Assembly: GCF_000270285.1 (NCBI RefSeq)
Contig: NC_015738.1
Span: 1,860,001 to 1,924,000 of the forward strand
DNA from: Eggerthella sp. YY7918
GTDB taxonomy: Bacteria > Actinomycetota > Coriobacteriia > Coriobacteriales > Eggerthellaceae
DNA: 64,000 nucleotides
Direction of reading: 5' to 3'
Shown: positions 40,587-49,632 of the stretch, in pieces
How the letters are laid out: the number at the start of each line of letters is the position of its first letter
How positions within the stretch are numbered: position 1 is the stretch's first letter
Notes under the pieces: model-generated
Seen by the model: the letters and a program-made list of their open reading frames with translations, nothing else
The model's database searches: none
Told to the model about the DNA's origin: nothing
Position numbers and translations under genes: made by a program

Positions 40587-42005
40587 TTAGTGCGAGAGTA
40601 GATCGATAATTTCCCGGAGGAAATCCGATGCGTTACAGGATACCACGGCCAGGCGCACCCCCGCAGCGTTTTCCATATCCTCCAGACTCATGTCATCAAG
40701 CGTCACACCATCGTCATTAAAAACAACCCGAGGAATAAGGAAGATACAGCTGTCGTCTTCTGCGTCGAGCCTGGCGAGCGCGGCAATGATGTCCGTCCCG
40801 CACAGCAAACCGGTGACATCGACGTTACCGCCGAAGAAATCGTTTCGCACGTAAAGCGGCTTGAAACGGGTGGCGAGCGGGCTGGCATCAACAAGGGGGG
40901 TCAAAACGTCGCGCATCGCAAAGCCCGCCACATAGTGCACGCAAACATCAGCAGCGGCAAGCGCTTCGGCTGCTTGTATCACCAATCCTTCGTGATCGGC
41001 GGTTTCCCAGTCGTCGACAAAGGAACGAACGATGCCCACGCCGTCCTCAAACATGGCGAAGTCTCCGTAATACTCGGAAAACGGCAGGTGCGCAAGCAAG
41101 TGCTCTCCATATGCGTTGCGGTAAAACTCGTCGGCCGGGAAAGCCCACGCCGTCCCCCGCTCGGCAAAAGCGCGTCGCTGAAAAGGAGCGACAAGCTCTA
41201 TCACGTCACGTGCGGCGGCGGGATCGTTGAAGCTTTGATCGAAAGACGACTGGTGCTTGGTGAAGCCGAGCGGAACAATGCACACATCCACGATCCCGGG
41301 GCGCTCATACGCCCACCGCAACGTGTCGGCAAGCACCTCGCCATCGTTGTCGCCGGGAACGAGCACAATCTGGGCGTGGAATTTAATGCCGGCCGCAAGC
41401 AAGCGCTCAAGCACATCGATTCCGTGCTGGGCATGCTTGCCGATCATGCGACGGCGCACCGCCGGATCGGCCGCATGCAGCGACACGCGCAAAGGCGAAA
41501 TCCGCTGTTCGATGATGCGCGCTTCATCATCTGGCCTAAGATTTGTAAACGTGACGAAGGTTCCCGAAAGAAAGCTCAGACGGAAATCGTCGTCGCGCAA
41601 CGAAAGCGAAGGACGCATATCGTCGGGAAGCTGCCGCATGAAGCAGAAGGTACAAGCGTTGCGACACTGACGTACCCCGTCGAACACCACACCCTCAAAG
41701 GAGAAACCCCAGTCTTCGCCTTCTTCGCGCTCAAGAACCACGCTTCCCGTTTCGCCATCAAGATCGATATAGCCCACATCGATAACATCATCGGCGGCAA
41801 GCCAGCGCCAGTCGATAAGGTCGCGTACGGGATGGCCGTCGACCGACAGCACAAAGCAACCGGGCTCAAAACCCGCGTCGTCGGCGGGACTGTTCGGAAG
41901 GACGGATGTAACGAGCGCACGTGGTAACGGTGCGTTATCGTTCGTAGCGCCCGTCTTGGCGCAGTTCGCCTGGCGAATACTATCGGGTGCGGGATAGATA
42001 TCCAC
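40587..42005 (-). CDS. DUF512 radical SAM protein with PDZ domain
   Basis: Protein of 472 residues. A PDZ-like domain (VTSVLPNSPADDAGFEPGCF) opens the protein. A radical SAM core with CRNACTFCF follows, that is C-x3-C-x2-C for a [4Fe-4S] cluster, and then a DUF512 C-terminal region (KPLYVRNDFFGGNVDVTGLL). Proteins of this form are common next to der in Gram-positive anaerobes, but no reaction is established. I chose the GTG at 42005 because AAGGAG is six bases upstream; ATG codons further up lack a ribosome site. Confidence 0.85.
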   Translation of the reverse strand: MDIYPAPDSIRQANCAKTGATNDNAPLPRALVTSVLPNSPADDAGFEPGCFVLSVDGHPVRDLIDWRWLAADDVIDVGYIDLDGETGSVVLEREEGEDWGFSFEGVVFDGVRQCRNACTFCFMRQLPDDMRPSLSLRDDDFRLSFLSGTFVTFTNLRPDDEARIIEQRISPLRVSLHAADPAVRRRMIGKHAQHGIDVLERLLAAGIKFHAQIVLVPGDNDGEVLADTLRWAYERPGIVDVCIVPLGFTKHQSSFDQSFNDPAAARDVIELVAPFQRRAFAERGTAWAFPADEFYRNAYGEHLLAHLPFSEYYGDFAMFEDGVGIVRSFVDDWETADHEGLVIQAAEALAAADVCVHYVAGFAMRDVLTPLVDASPLATRFKPLYVRNDFFGGNVDVTGLLCGTDIIAALARLDAEDDSCIFLIPRVVFNDDGVTLDDMSLEDMENAAGVRLAVVSCNASDFLREIIDLLSH

Positions 42006-42078
42006 GCGTAGCTCCTTGTCGTTTTGGTGCGGTGTCATGTCTCGCTGTCGCAGTGTAGCATGGGGAACTCGACCACGC

Positions 42079-42111
42079 AAAACGCCCCGGAGCTTACAAG
42101 CAGCCGGGGCG
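42079..42111 (-). terminator. Intrinsic terminator after the M23 peptidase gene
   Basis: On the minus strand CGCCCCGG pairs with CCGGGGCG around a 13-base loop and is followed by TTTT. It lies about 36 bases after the peptidase stop and before the DUF512 gene. Confidence 0.8.
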
Positions 42112-42146
42112 AAATCAAGTTCTTTACACGATGCGCAGCGCGTGTC

Positions 42147-43307
42147 CTACAGGTAGTTGAAGGGATTGACTGCCACCCCATCAACCTCCACCTGGAAGTG
42201 CAGATGAGCGCCGAACGAGTTGCCCGTGTTGCCGACAGCGCCGATATTTTGACCCCTGCTGACCTGCTGACCGGGGCTTACATACGTTGCCGAAGAGTGC
42301 ATGTACTTCGTCACAAGGCCATTGCCGTGCGCGATAACTACCCAGTTGCCCGCACCGCCATTGTAGCCGCCGTCATTGGTGGCATAGATAACGGTGCCGC
42401 TATCGGCCGCATAATACGGTGTGCCTTCGGCTGCAGCCAAGTCGACGCCCTTATGGAACGCACCATCGAAGTCGCGGTAGCCAAAGCCGCTTGAAACAAC
42501 ACCGCCCGGCAAAGGATGGGTGAATATGCCCGAACCGGATACCACCGACCCACCCGGGGTGTAGCTACCGCCGCCACCGCCGCCGCCGCCGCTATTTTGG
42601 GCCGCACGAGCAGCTTCCGCTGCCTCAGCCGCTGCTGCTGCCTGGCGAGCTGCTTCTGCCTGCAACTCCTCCTGAGCTTGCAGTTCGGCAACCTCAGCCG
42701 TAATTTTTGCAGCCTCGGCACGAAGAGCATCCTGCGTGGTTTCAATTTGAGTCTTTAAATCAGCAGCCTTTTGCATTTCATCGGCTGCTGTTTGTTCCTG
42801 AAGAGCAAATTCGTCGTGTGCCGCCTGAGCCTCGGCGCGGACGGACTTCGTTTCCTCGACGAGTTCCGCATCCTGATCGGCTATACGAGAAAGCATGTCC
42901 CATGCCGTCAAAAACTCTTCAAAAGACGTGGAGCCCAGCATCACGTCAACGAGCGAGGTAGAACCCCCCGTTTTATACATGGTGATGGCACGTTCGCCCA
43001 AGCGCTCCTGAAGTTCGCCGATGCGCACCTCTGCCGCATCAATACGATCCTGAGCCTCATCCATCGCCGCAAGCGCATTGTCGCGCTTCTGGACCGCTTC
43101 GTCATAGCTGGTATTGGCTGCATTCAGCTCCGTCTGCAAGGAGTCGATTTGCTTCATGACCGCATCCGCCTCTGCCTGTTTTTCGGCAGAAGTCACGGCA
43201 TACGCCGACGATATCGGGAATGCAAAAATGGACAAAGCGAGGGTAAGTACGCACGTCAATAAAAGGGACGGCGAAAGGAACGTGCGTTGTGTGTTTAAGT
43301 TCAGCAT
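42147..43307 (-). CDS. Secreted M23 (LytM) peptidase with coiled-coil N-terminus
   Basis: Exported cell-wall hydrolase or hydrolase activator of 386 residues. A signal peptide covers about 1-38 and ends AYA. A coiled coil of about 200 residues follows, then a flexible linker with a run of glycines. The C-terminal LytM domain keeps its zinc ligands: HKGVD and HLHF, with the usual GNTGNSFGAHLHF. The EnvC-like architecture suggests a role in daughter-cell separation. The start is taken as the ATG at 43307; a GTG at 43313 is close. A terminator follows. Confidence 0.93.
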   Translation of the reverse strand: MLNLNTQRTFLSPSLLLTCVLTLALSIFAFPISSAYAVTSAEKQAEADAVMKQIDSLQTELNAANTSYDEAVQKRDNALAAMDEAQDRIDAAEVRIGELQERLGERAITMYKTGGSTSLVDVMLGSTSFEEFLTAWDMLSRIADQDAELVEETKSVRAEAQAAHDEFALQEQTAADEMQKAADLKTQIETTQDALRAEAAKITAEVAELQAQEELQAEAARQAAAAAEAAEAARAAQNSGGGGGGGGSYTPGGSVVSGSGIFTHPLPGGVVSSGFGYRDFDGAFHKGVDLAAAEGTPYYAADSGTVIYATNDGGYNGGAGNWVVIAHGNGLVTKYMHSSATYVSPGQQVSRGQNIGAVGNTGNSFGAHLHFQVEVDGVAVNPFNYL

Positions 43308-43514
43308 ATGCACCTGTTCTTTCGTTTACGGTTTCAAGCCGTGTGCTTGATGATAGCAAGAAAGCAACAACGATGCCACGATCGTGACCGAACATACACA
43401 AGCCCAGGAAAACACCCGTGTAAGGCACGTGAAAATATGCACAAAAATCACCGGATTCAGTCACTGATGGCGGAAAATAACTTCATCGAATTAGCCCATC
43501 AGGCCTTTTGCGCC

Positions 43515-44351
43515 CTACATTACTTCGAGGCGCTGGACTACGGCGGATATTTGGTCTTCGGGGGTTGAGGCGCCGGCGGTGACACCGACGGTTTTGCAGT
43601 CGGCGAACCAGGCAAGATCAATCTCGTCGGGCGATTCGATGTGATGGGTGCGCGCGCACTCGGCAGCGCAGATGTCGGCAAGACGCGTGGTGTTCGACGA
43701 ATTGCGGCCGCCGATAACCACGATAGCATCCACCTCGTTGGCAAGCGCTGCAGCGGCTTCTTGGCGCTGACGTGTGGCAAAGCAGATGGTGTTTTTTACT
43801 TCGGGATCGATGCCGCGAGAAGTGAGCGCAGCCACCACCGCATCAAGCGCTTCGCGGGTCTGCGTCGTCTGAACAACAATGCCCACCGGCGCGTCGATAT
43901 TGGCGGGCAGATCAGCAGGATCGGCCACCACCCATACCTCGCCTCCCGCTTCACGAGCGCAGGCAACAAGCCCCTCCACCTCGGGATGGCCTGACTCGCC
44001 CACAACAATAACGCGACCGCAGCGCTCGGCAAGAGCGGCAGCCGCCTTTTGAGCACGCGCAACATGCGGACACGTGGCATCAATGAGCGGCAAGGCACGC
44101 TCCTCCACCGCACGGCGCACCGCAGGGGTTACCCCGTGGCTCCGAATAATAACCGAACCGCATTCAACATCCTCGGGGCCATCGACTGCATGGATACCAC
44201 GCGCAGCAAGTTCGTCTACCACCTGGGGGTTATGAATAAGCGGCCCCAGCGTTGAGGCTCCCCCGCCACCTTCGACGGCCTCAAGCGCCATGTCGAGCGC
44301 TCGTTGCACGCCGTAGCACGCGCCGGCATACTCAGCACGCACGACCTTCAT
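43515..44351 (-). CDS. ispH: 4-hydroxy-3-methylbut-2-enyl diphosphate reductase
   Basis: Final enzyme of the MEP isoprenoid pathway, an Fe-S protein producing IPP and DMAPP. The 278 residues contain the three cluster cysteines in GACYGVQRA (C12), DATCPHV and NTICFATRQRQ, plus IIRSHGV, GESGHPEV and GGRNSSNTTRL. The start overlaps the plsC stop by 4 bases. A gene-free gap of about 200 bases lies after the stop codon. Confidence 0.97.
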   Translation of the reverse strand: MKVVRAEYAGACYGVQRALDMALEAVEGGGGASTLGPLIHNPQVVDELAARGIHAVDGPEDVECGSVIIRSHGVTPAVRRAVEERALPLIDATCPHVARAQKAAAALAERCGRVIVVGESGHPEVEGLVACAREAGGEVWVVADPADLPANIDAPVGIVVQTTQTREALDAVVAALTSRGIDPEVKNTICFATRQRQEAAAALANEVDAIVVIGGRNSSNTTRLADICAAECARTHHIESPDEIDLAWFADCKTVGVTAGASTPEDQISAVVQRLEVM

Positions 44352-45328
44352 TGGGAACTCTCCTTGCCGATCGCACTTGGGGCAGAATCAGCTGGCGCCG
44401 CAGGGGATCCTTCGACTTCGCGCTGCGCGCTCCGCTCAGGATGACAGGAAGAAGTAGCGGCTTCGTTCGCTTCGCTCGTGATGACAGAGGGAGCGGCTTT
44501 TTTGGTTTCTATCTGGGCCACTACCTCGGCCGTGGTGTGCTCGGGAATGGGATGCTCGGCGAACACCGTCGTGAAATCTTTGCCGCCGGGGAACAACGCG
44601 ACCATGTCCACTTGCTCACGCGGTACGCGTGCGGACAGCGCAAAACACTCGCGCATGGCATACCACGCGCATCCATCGAGACGATCTTCCTTCGGCAGAA
44701 AGTCGAAGTCGCTTACGAGAACCGGGTTGCCATACTCGATGGTGATCTTGGGAAAATGAAAGCGCTCGCCTTTGTGCTTCACGTTTTCGGCGTTGCGCAC
44801 GGTCATGGGCAAGATGGGCGCCTTCCCCATCTTGGCGATAAACGCCGCCCCGGAATGAATCTCGGGAGTGCGGCCGCTCTTGCCGCGGCGCGTTCCTTCG
44901 GGCATGATGCCTACGATCTCGTTGTTCTTCAGCATGCGCGTCGCACGCTTGATGGCGGTACGATCAGCCGCATCGCGCTTGATGGGAAATGCACCCACGC
45001 GCGAAAGAATCTGCCCCACAAGGCCATGCACCTTGCCGAACAAGTTCTCGCGACCCATGAAGCGCACCCACTGCTGGGGCCGCGTAGCAAGATACATAAA
45101 CGCCACGTCCAAATACGACGTGTGGTTGGCTACGACCACAACCCCGCTTTTGCCGTTGAACCCGCGGATATTCTCGCGGCAATCCACCCGGTAACGGAAA
45201 CAAATCTTGAACACGAACGAGAGAAATCCCCAGATGAGATTACCCGACCAGTGAGGCATCTGCTTCTCGGTGGACGTGCCGCCAAGCGGCATGTCCCACA
45301 TTTTCTCGTACGGCATGAAAAGGCTCAT
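44348..45328 (-). CDS. plsC: 1-acyl-sn-glycerol-3-phosphate acyltransferase
   Basis: Adds the second acyl chain to make phosphatidic acid. The 326 residues carry the acyltransferase motifs NHTSYLD (HX4D), RFMGRENLF and MPEGTRRGKSG, plus AFIAKMGKAPILPMTV. The last 45 residues or so (VITSEANEAATSSCHPERSA onward) are not part of the enzyme fold. They are encoded by a dispersed repeat inserted at the 3' end. The ATG at 45328 overlaps the cmk stop (ATGA); the longer upstream frame was rejected. Confidence 0.93.
   Translation of the reverse strand: MSLFMPYEKMWDMPLGGTSTEKQMPHWSGNLIWGFLSFVFKICFRYRVDCRENIRGFNGKSGVVVVANHTSYLDVAFMYLATRPQQWVRFMGRENLFGKVHGLVGQILSRVGAFPIKRDAADRTAIKRATRMLKNNEIVGIMPEGTRRGKSGRTPEIHSGAAFIAKMGKAPILPMTVRNAENVKHKGERFHFPKITIEYGNPVLVSDFDFLPKEDRLDGCAWYAMRECFALSARVPREQVDMVALFPGGKDFTTVFAEHPIPEHTTAEVVAQIETKKAAPSVITSEANEAATSSCHPERSAQREVEGSPAAPADSAPSAIGKESSQ
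44403..44487 (-). repeat. Dispersed 'CHPERS' type repeat at the 3' end of plsC
   Basis: On the minus strand two related units occur: CTGTCATCACGAGCGAAGCG (44487 downward) and CTGTCATCCTGAGCGGAGCG (44447 downward), the second continuing to GTCGAAGGATCCCC. This matches a short interspersed repeat known from many unrelated genomes, usually translated as CHPERS. Here it has been absorbed into the plsC reading frame just before ispH. Confidence 0.7.
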
Positions 45329-46023
45329 TGCGCGTCCTCGCTTTCGGGGGCCGCCCCCTTCGCACAAGCAAGAGAAACAATCTCTCTGATGATTTCCTCG
45401 ATGTAGTGACCGGTGGAATCAAGCTGCACGGCATCATCGGCTGGACGCAACGGCGAAGTCGCACGCGACGAATCGTAATCGTCGCGACGGCGAATATCGG
45501 CAAGCACCTCGTCATAATCGATGGAACCCACCCCGCGGTCGACGTTTTGACGCACGCGACGATGCGCACGCTCTTCGGCCGATGCCGTCAAAAACACCTT
45601 GACTTCGGCCTCGGGAAATACGGTCGTTCCAATGTCGCGACCCTCCACCACGTAATCACCTGCACGTCCGATGCGTCGTTGCTGGTCAACCAATGCCGCA
45701 CGCACAGAAGGCGCCGCCGACACAGGACTCACCGCGCGGTCGATTTCAGCCGTCCGAATGGCGTCGGTCACGTCCACCCCGCCGATAAGAACGCGACGCG
45801 GCAACGGATCGCCCTCTTCATGCTTGAAGTCGATATCGTACGTACGGGCAAGCTCGCCAAGCGCGGCATCGTCCTCGAACGAAATCCCGTCTTCGGACGC
45901 ACGCCACGCAACGGCACGATACATGGCGCCGGTATCAAGGCACGAGAATCCCAGCTCGCGTGCTACTGCCTTGGCAACGGTGGATTTACCGGCCCCGCTG
46001 GGACCGTCGATTGCAATGATCAT
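45325..46023 (-). CDS. cmk: Cytidylate kinase
   Basis: Phosphorylates CMP and dCMP with ATP. The 232 residues begin MIIAIDGPSGAGKSTVAKAV (P-loop 7-15), then CLDTGAMYRAVAW, VVEGRDIGTTVFPEA and a lid with RAHRR. Overlaps aroA by 4 bases upstream and plsC by 4 bases downstream. The aroA-cmk and cmk-plsC-ispH orders are common in Gram-positive genomes. Confidence 0.96.
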   Translation of the reverse strand: MIIAIDGPSGAGKSTVAKAVARELGFSCLDTGAMYRAVAWRASEDGISFEDDAALGELARTYDIDFKHEEGDPLPRRVLIGGVDVTDAIRTAEIDRAVSPVSAAPSVRAALVDQQRRIGRAGDYVVEGRDIGTTVFPEAEVKVFLTASAEERAHRRVRQNVDRGVGSIDYDEVLADIRRRDDYDSSRATSPLRPADDAVQLDSTGHYIEEIIREIVSLACAKGAAPESEDAQ

Positions 46024-47348
46024 CGTGCCAACCCTTCAATGTCGGAAAGAAACTGCGGATAGCTAATTTTGACCGAGTCGAAGTTGGCCACTTCAACCGG
46101 AGCATTACCACATAAGCCAACGAGCGCCCAGGTCATCGCCAATCGGTGATCATTCTTCGAATCGAACACCACGCCTGCAGGCACTGAAAGATCGGGCTGC
46201 CCTTCGACGTAAAGGTCGTTGCCATCAACCCATGCATCCACACCGAGCAACCCCAGCCCCTCAACCACGGCCGCCAAACGATCGGTCTCTTTAACGCGCA
46301 GCTCGCTGACCTCGCGAAATACCGTCACACCACGGGCGTGCGCCGCAACGAGCGCAAGCACAGGAACCTCGTCGACGATGGTGGCAATCTTATCGGCTGG
46401 CACCTCGCAGCCATGCAAATTCGGTGTATAGCATGCCGAGATAATACCGTACGGCTCCTTGCCTGCCGAGCCCGCATGGCGAACGTTCACATCGGCGCCC
46501 ATACGCTCAAGCGTGCGCGTAAAACCGATGCGCGCAGTGTTCAAGCTGACATTTTCCACTTGGATGGAACTGCCCGGCTTCATTACCGCCGCGCACACCA
46601 GAAAGGCCGCCGAAGACGGATCGCCCGGAACGCGGACTTCGCACCCCTGAGGCACTCCCGGACCCTGAACGCTCGCCGTGCGATCGGCGGCTGTCGTAGA
46701 AATACCGAACTCGGGAAGCATCAACTCGGTATGGTTGCGCGAGGGCGATGGCTCGTTGAGGGTTGTCGTTCCCTTCGCATACATACCCGCCAGCAAAACC
46801 GCCGTTTTAAGTTGAGCGGAAGCCATTGGGGCATCGTAGGTGATCGCACGCAAGTCACGCGTTCCCGTTTCCGTAAGAGGAAGCGTTTCGCGTCCTTCCG
46901 GTTCGAAGCGCACACCCATCTTCATGAGCGGAGCGGTAATGCGACGCATGGGACGGCGTTGAAGCGATTCGTCTCCTGTGATCTCCACTGAAATATCCCA
47001 AGGTGCAAGCACCCCCATAAGCAGACGCGCCGTCGTACCGGAATTTCCGCAGTCGATGGGGCCGTCCGGCTGCACAGGACCCTTCGCGCCCCAGCCGGTA
47101 ATGCCGCCCGCCAAACTTCCATCAGGCGTTTTTTCAAGCGAAATCTGTGCACCGAGTTGCTTCACCGCCTTGAGCGAGGAGCGCACATCGTCCGAGTCGA
47201 GAACGCCCGACAAACGCGACGTGCCTTCGGCCATAGCCGCGAACAGCACCGCGCGGTGCGAGATGGACTTGTCGCCCGGCACCCCGGTTGAACCGTGCAA
47301 AGGCGAGATCAGCGGAGAAACGGTGGTGGTGTTTGATTCATTCGACAT
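46020..47348 (-). CDS. aroA: EPSP synthase (3-phosphoshikimate 1-carboxyvinyltransferase)
   Basis: Sixth step of the shikimate pathway, joining PEP to shikimate 3-phosphate. The 442 residues show PGDKSISHR (24-32), GNSGTTARLLMG, the RPM(R)RI region, SAQLKTAVLLAGMYA, and RVKETDRLAA near the C-terminus. The ATG at 47348 overlaps the tyrA end by 11 bases, and the stop overlaps cmk by 4, so the run is tightly coupled. Confidence 0.96.
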   Translation of the reverse strand: MSNESNTTTVSPLISPLHGSTGVPGDKSISHRAVLFAAMAEGTSRLSGVLDSDDVRSSLKAVKQLGAQISLEKTPDGSLAGGITGWGAKGPVQPDGPIDCGNSGTTARLLMGVLAPWDISVEITGDESLQRRPMRRITAPLMKMGVRFEPEGRETLPLTETGTRDLRAITYDAPMASAQLKTAVLLAGMYAKGTTTLNEPSPSRNHTELMLPEFGISTTAADRTASVQGPGVPQGCEVRVPGDPSSAAFLVCAAVMKPGSSIQVENVSLNTARIGFTRTLERMGADVNVRHAGSAGKEPYGIISACYTPNLHGCEVPADKIATIVDEVPVLALVAAHARGVTVFREVSELRVKETDRLAAVVEGLGLLGVDAWVDGNDLYVEGQPDLSVPAGVVFDSKNDHRLAMTWALVGLCGNAPVEVANFDSVKISYPQFLSDIEGLAR

Positions 47349-48516
47349 GGATGTGCTCCTTTGCCACGAGCGGGCTGAACGATACGGAATACCCTGCATT
47401 GATCAGATGAGCGGAAAGCTTGCCGATGTCGCCTTCGTCGGTGAGCACCAGGCTGAGCACGGCGCTATTTTCGGTCACGTGATCGATTTCGATAGATTGA
47501 ATATTACAGCCAACCGAGCTGGTAATGGTGGTCACATCAGCGACGACGCCGGGGCGATCCTCCATCGGAATACGCACCTCCAGCAAGCGCTCGGTCGAAG
47601 GAACCCACGCAGCGGGCAGTGCGCGACGAACGTCGGCAGCACTCGCAAGCAGTTCGGTAAGCGTTGCCTGGTCGTCGTGTACTAACGCCTGAGAAAACGC
47701 GTCGATGATTTCCTGAATTTCAGCCAGCCCGGAAACGAGCGCTTCTTTGTTGTCAAGAGTGATGCCGCACCACAGCTCCGGCGAGCCCGCCGCAATGCGC
47801 GTCGTGTCTTTGAAACCGCCCGCCGCAAGCCGCATGAGTGTCTGCTGCTCGTCGGCATGACGACTCGCCAGCTGCACAAGCGACGAAGCGATGATGTGCG
47901 GCACATGGCTGACAACCGCAATAGCGGCATCGTGATCTTCACGCGGCAGGGCGATGACGCGCGCGCCAAGGCTCGTGATGAGTTCATGCAAACGGGGAAA
48001 GTACTCGGCGGGCGTATCGGCGTTTGGACAGAGAATCCAGTAAGCCCCTTTGAACAAATCCGGACGCGCGCCGTCAATGCCGTTTTTCTCGGAACCCGCC
48101 ATGGGATGACCCGGCACGAAGTTCTCGGGATGCGGCAATATCCGCTCGGCCGCCTCTACGATACGGGACTTCGTCGACGTCGAGTCCGTTACCATGCCCT
48201 CATATCCCCAGTCGGCAAGCTTCTGAAGGTAGTCTTCGGCACATGCAACGGGCGTAGAAAGCAGAACCAAATCGCAGCCATCCTCCACGAACTGACGGAA
48301 GGCGTTTTCATCCGGATGCGAACCCTCGCTCGCCCATCCCCGCTCAAGCGCTTCGGCGATAGTACGCTCATCGATGTCGACGGCAAGCACGCGCGTTTCG
48401 GGGTATGCTTCGCGAACCGCAGCAGCAAACGATGCCCCCACGAGACCAAACCCGACAACCGCGATGCGATCGAACGCGCCTGTATTGGTTTGTGACGACT
48501 GCTGCTCCTGCACCAT
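47338..48516 (-). CDS. tyrA: Prephenate dehydrogenase with ACT domain
   Basis: Oxidatively decarboxylates prephenate to 4-hydroxyphenylpyruvate for tyrosine. The 392 residues have a Rossmann motif VGFGLVGASF (21-30), the VPGHPMAGSEKNGIDGA active region, SHVPHIIASSLV and FKDTTRIAAG. A C-terminal ACT domain (LEVRIPMEDRPGVVADVTT) probably senses tyrosine. I used the ATG at 48516; the much longer open frame upstream runs antisense-like through the spacer and into rluB. It is 100 bases after rluB. Confidence 0.93.
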   Translation of the reverse strand: MVQEQQSSQTNTGAFDRIAVVGFGLVGASFAAAVREAYPETRVLAVDIDERTIAEALERGWASEGSHPDENAFRQFVEDGCDLVLLSTPVACAEDYLQKLADWGYEGMVTDSTSTKSRIVEAAERILPHPENFVPGHPMAGSEKNGIDGARPDLFKGAYWILCPNADTPAEYFPRLHELITSLGARVIALPREDHDAAIAVVSHVPHIIASSLVQLASRHADEQQTLMRLAAGGFKDTTRIAAGSPELWCGITLDNKEALVSGLAEIQEIIDAFSQALVHDDQATLTELLASAADVRRALPAAWVPSTERLLEVRIPMEDRPGVVADVTTITSSVGCNIQSIEIDHVTENSAVLSLVLTDEGDIGKLSAHLINAGYSVSFSPLVAKEHIHVE

Positions 48517-48619
48517 GAACGAAACACGTCCCCTTTCTGCACTGGTCGATTTTCTTCGCACGCAACCCTCGCCCGTCTCTGCAGACAGGGCATCGTGGAA
48601 CCCATAAACTATTCTAGCA

Positions 48620-49468
48620 TTAATCCTGTTTCCGAACGGCACAGTGTAGCGCCGCAACTTCATCCTGCGTGAGCTCGCGCCAAGAACCGCGCGCGAGCGC
48701 GCCCAACTGCAAGGGACCGAACGCCTCGCGGTGCAGTGCCACAACCGGGCAGCCCACTGCGCCCAGCATACGTCTGACCTGGCGTTTTCGTCCTTCATGT
48801 AATTCGATTCGAACCACAGAATACTGCTTGTGCGCACGCATTGCTGCATACTGTCGCGACGGGCTGTGAGGAAGTGCAGGCGAGGCGTCCAACACCTTAA
48901 GAAGACGATCGGCCTCGTGCCCTTCGACAAGCTGCGCCTCGGCAGGCAGCGCGGGACCGTCGTCAAGCTCGATGCCTTGGCGCAGCTGCTCCAAATCGCG
49001 TTTTGACGGGCGTCCTTCCACCAGTGCCACATAGCGCTTGGTGACGTGTCCTTTCGGACGCAGAAGACCGTGACCCAGCTCGCCATCGGTCGAAAACAGC
49101 AGAAGTCCCGTCGTGTCCCGGTCAAGGCGGCCCACCGGAAAAAGCCCCGGACACTCATCGGCGGGAACAAGCTCAGCCACCGTCGGGCGACCCTGCGGAT
49201 CGCTCATGGTGGTCACGTAGCCGACCGGTTTGTGCAACATGAGCGTGACGGGACCGTCCGCCAGATGAACCGGTTTTCCGTCTACAGCCACCTCATCAAT
49301 GCGGGGGTCGACCTTGCTACCCAGTTCCGTGACGACCGCACCGTTCACCGTCACGCGCCCCGCCGTCATGAGGTTTTCTGACCCCCGCCGGCTGGCCACC
49401 CCTGCCCGCGCAAGAAACTTCTGCAAGCGCATGGGAACGATGCACTCGTTGTCGCTTTCTTTACCCAC
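48620..49468 (-). CDS. rluB: rRNA pseudouridine synthase (RluB/RsuA family)
   Basis: Converts a uridine in rRNA to pseudouridine, by context in 23S rRNA (RluB). The 282 residues hold an S4 domain (MRLQKFLARAGVASRRGSEN and VTVNGAVV), then the catalytic VGRLDRDTTGLLLFSTDGEL and LHEGRKRQVRRML. The GTG at 49468 is favoured by GGGAGG just upstream; the ATG 12 codons in lacks a ribosome site. Position next to scpA-scpB is classic. Confidence 0.92.
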   Translation of the reverse strand: MGKESDNECIVPMRLQKFLARAGVASRRGSENLMTAGRVTVNGAVVTELGSKVDPRIDEVAVDGKPVHLADGPVTLMLHKPVGYVTTMSDPQGRPTVAELVPADECPGLFPVGRLDRDTTGLLLFSTDGELGHGLLRPKGHVTKRYVALVEGRPSKRDLEQLRQGIELDDGPALPAEAQLVEGHEADRLLKVLDASPALPHSPSRQYAAMRAHKQYSVVRIELHEGRKRQVRRMLGAVGCPVVALHREAFGPLQLGALARGSWRELTQDEVAALHCAVRKQD

Positions 49469-49601
49469 AGGTCCTCCCAAGTCAGCGAGGGTTTTCGTGG
49501 TGCCCGAGATTGATGCGTTTCGCGGCCGAGCGTGCTTTGCACGTGAGGGTAAGCGAAAAAGCGGCAAGATCGGGTGTCACGAAAGCCCGCAGCGTCGGCG
49601 C

Positions 49602-49629
49602 GTTTCGCCGTTCGGCAGAACGGCGAAAC
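49602..49629. repeat. 11-base inverted repeat between scpB and rluB
   Basis: Perfect stem GTTTCGCCGTT/AACGGCGAAAC with a 6-base loop, 4 bases after the scpB stop codon on the minus strand. There is no T-run, so it may stabilise the mRNA end or act as a weak terminator. Confidence 0.5.
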
Positions 49630-49632
49630 ATA

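Noticed and set aside
39096-40601. 501-residue + strand frame opposite der
   Set aside because: Shadow of der, which has unambiguous GTPase motifs; the antisense product is His/Arg-rich and unlike any family.
48517-49170. Extension of tyrA to a 610-residue protein
   Set aside because: The extra 218 residues run through the spacer and out of frame across rluB, with Arg/Trp/Cys-rich shadow composition. The Rossmann domain begins just after the ATG at 48516.
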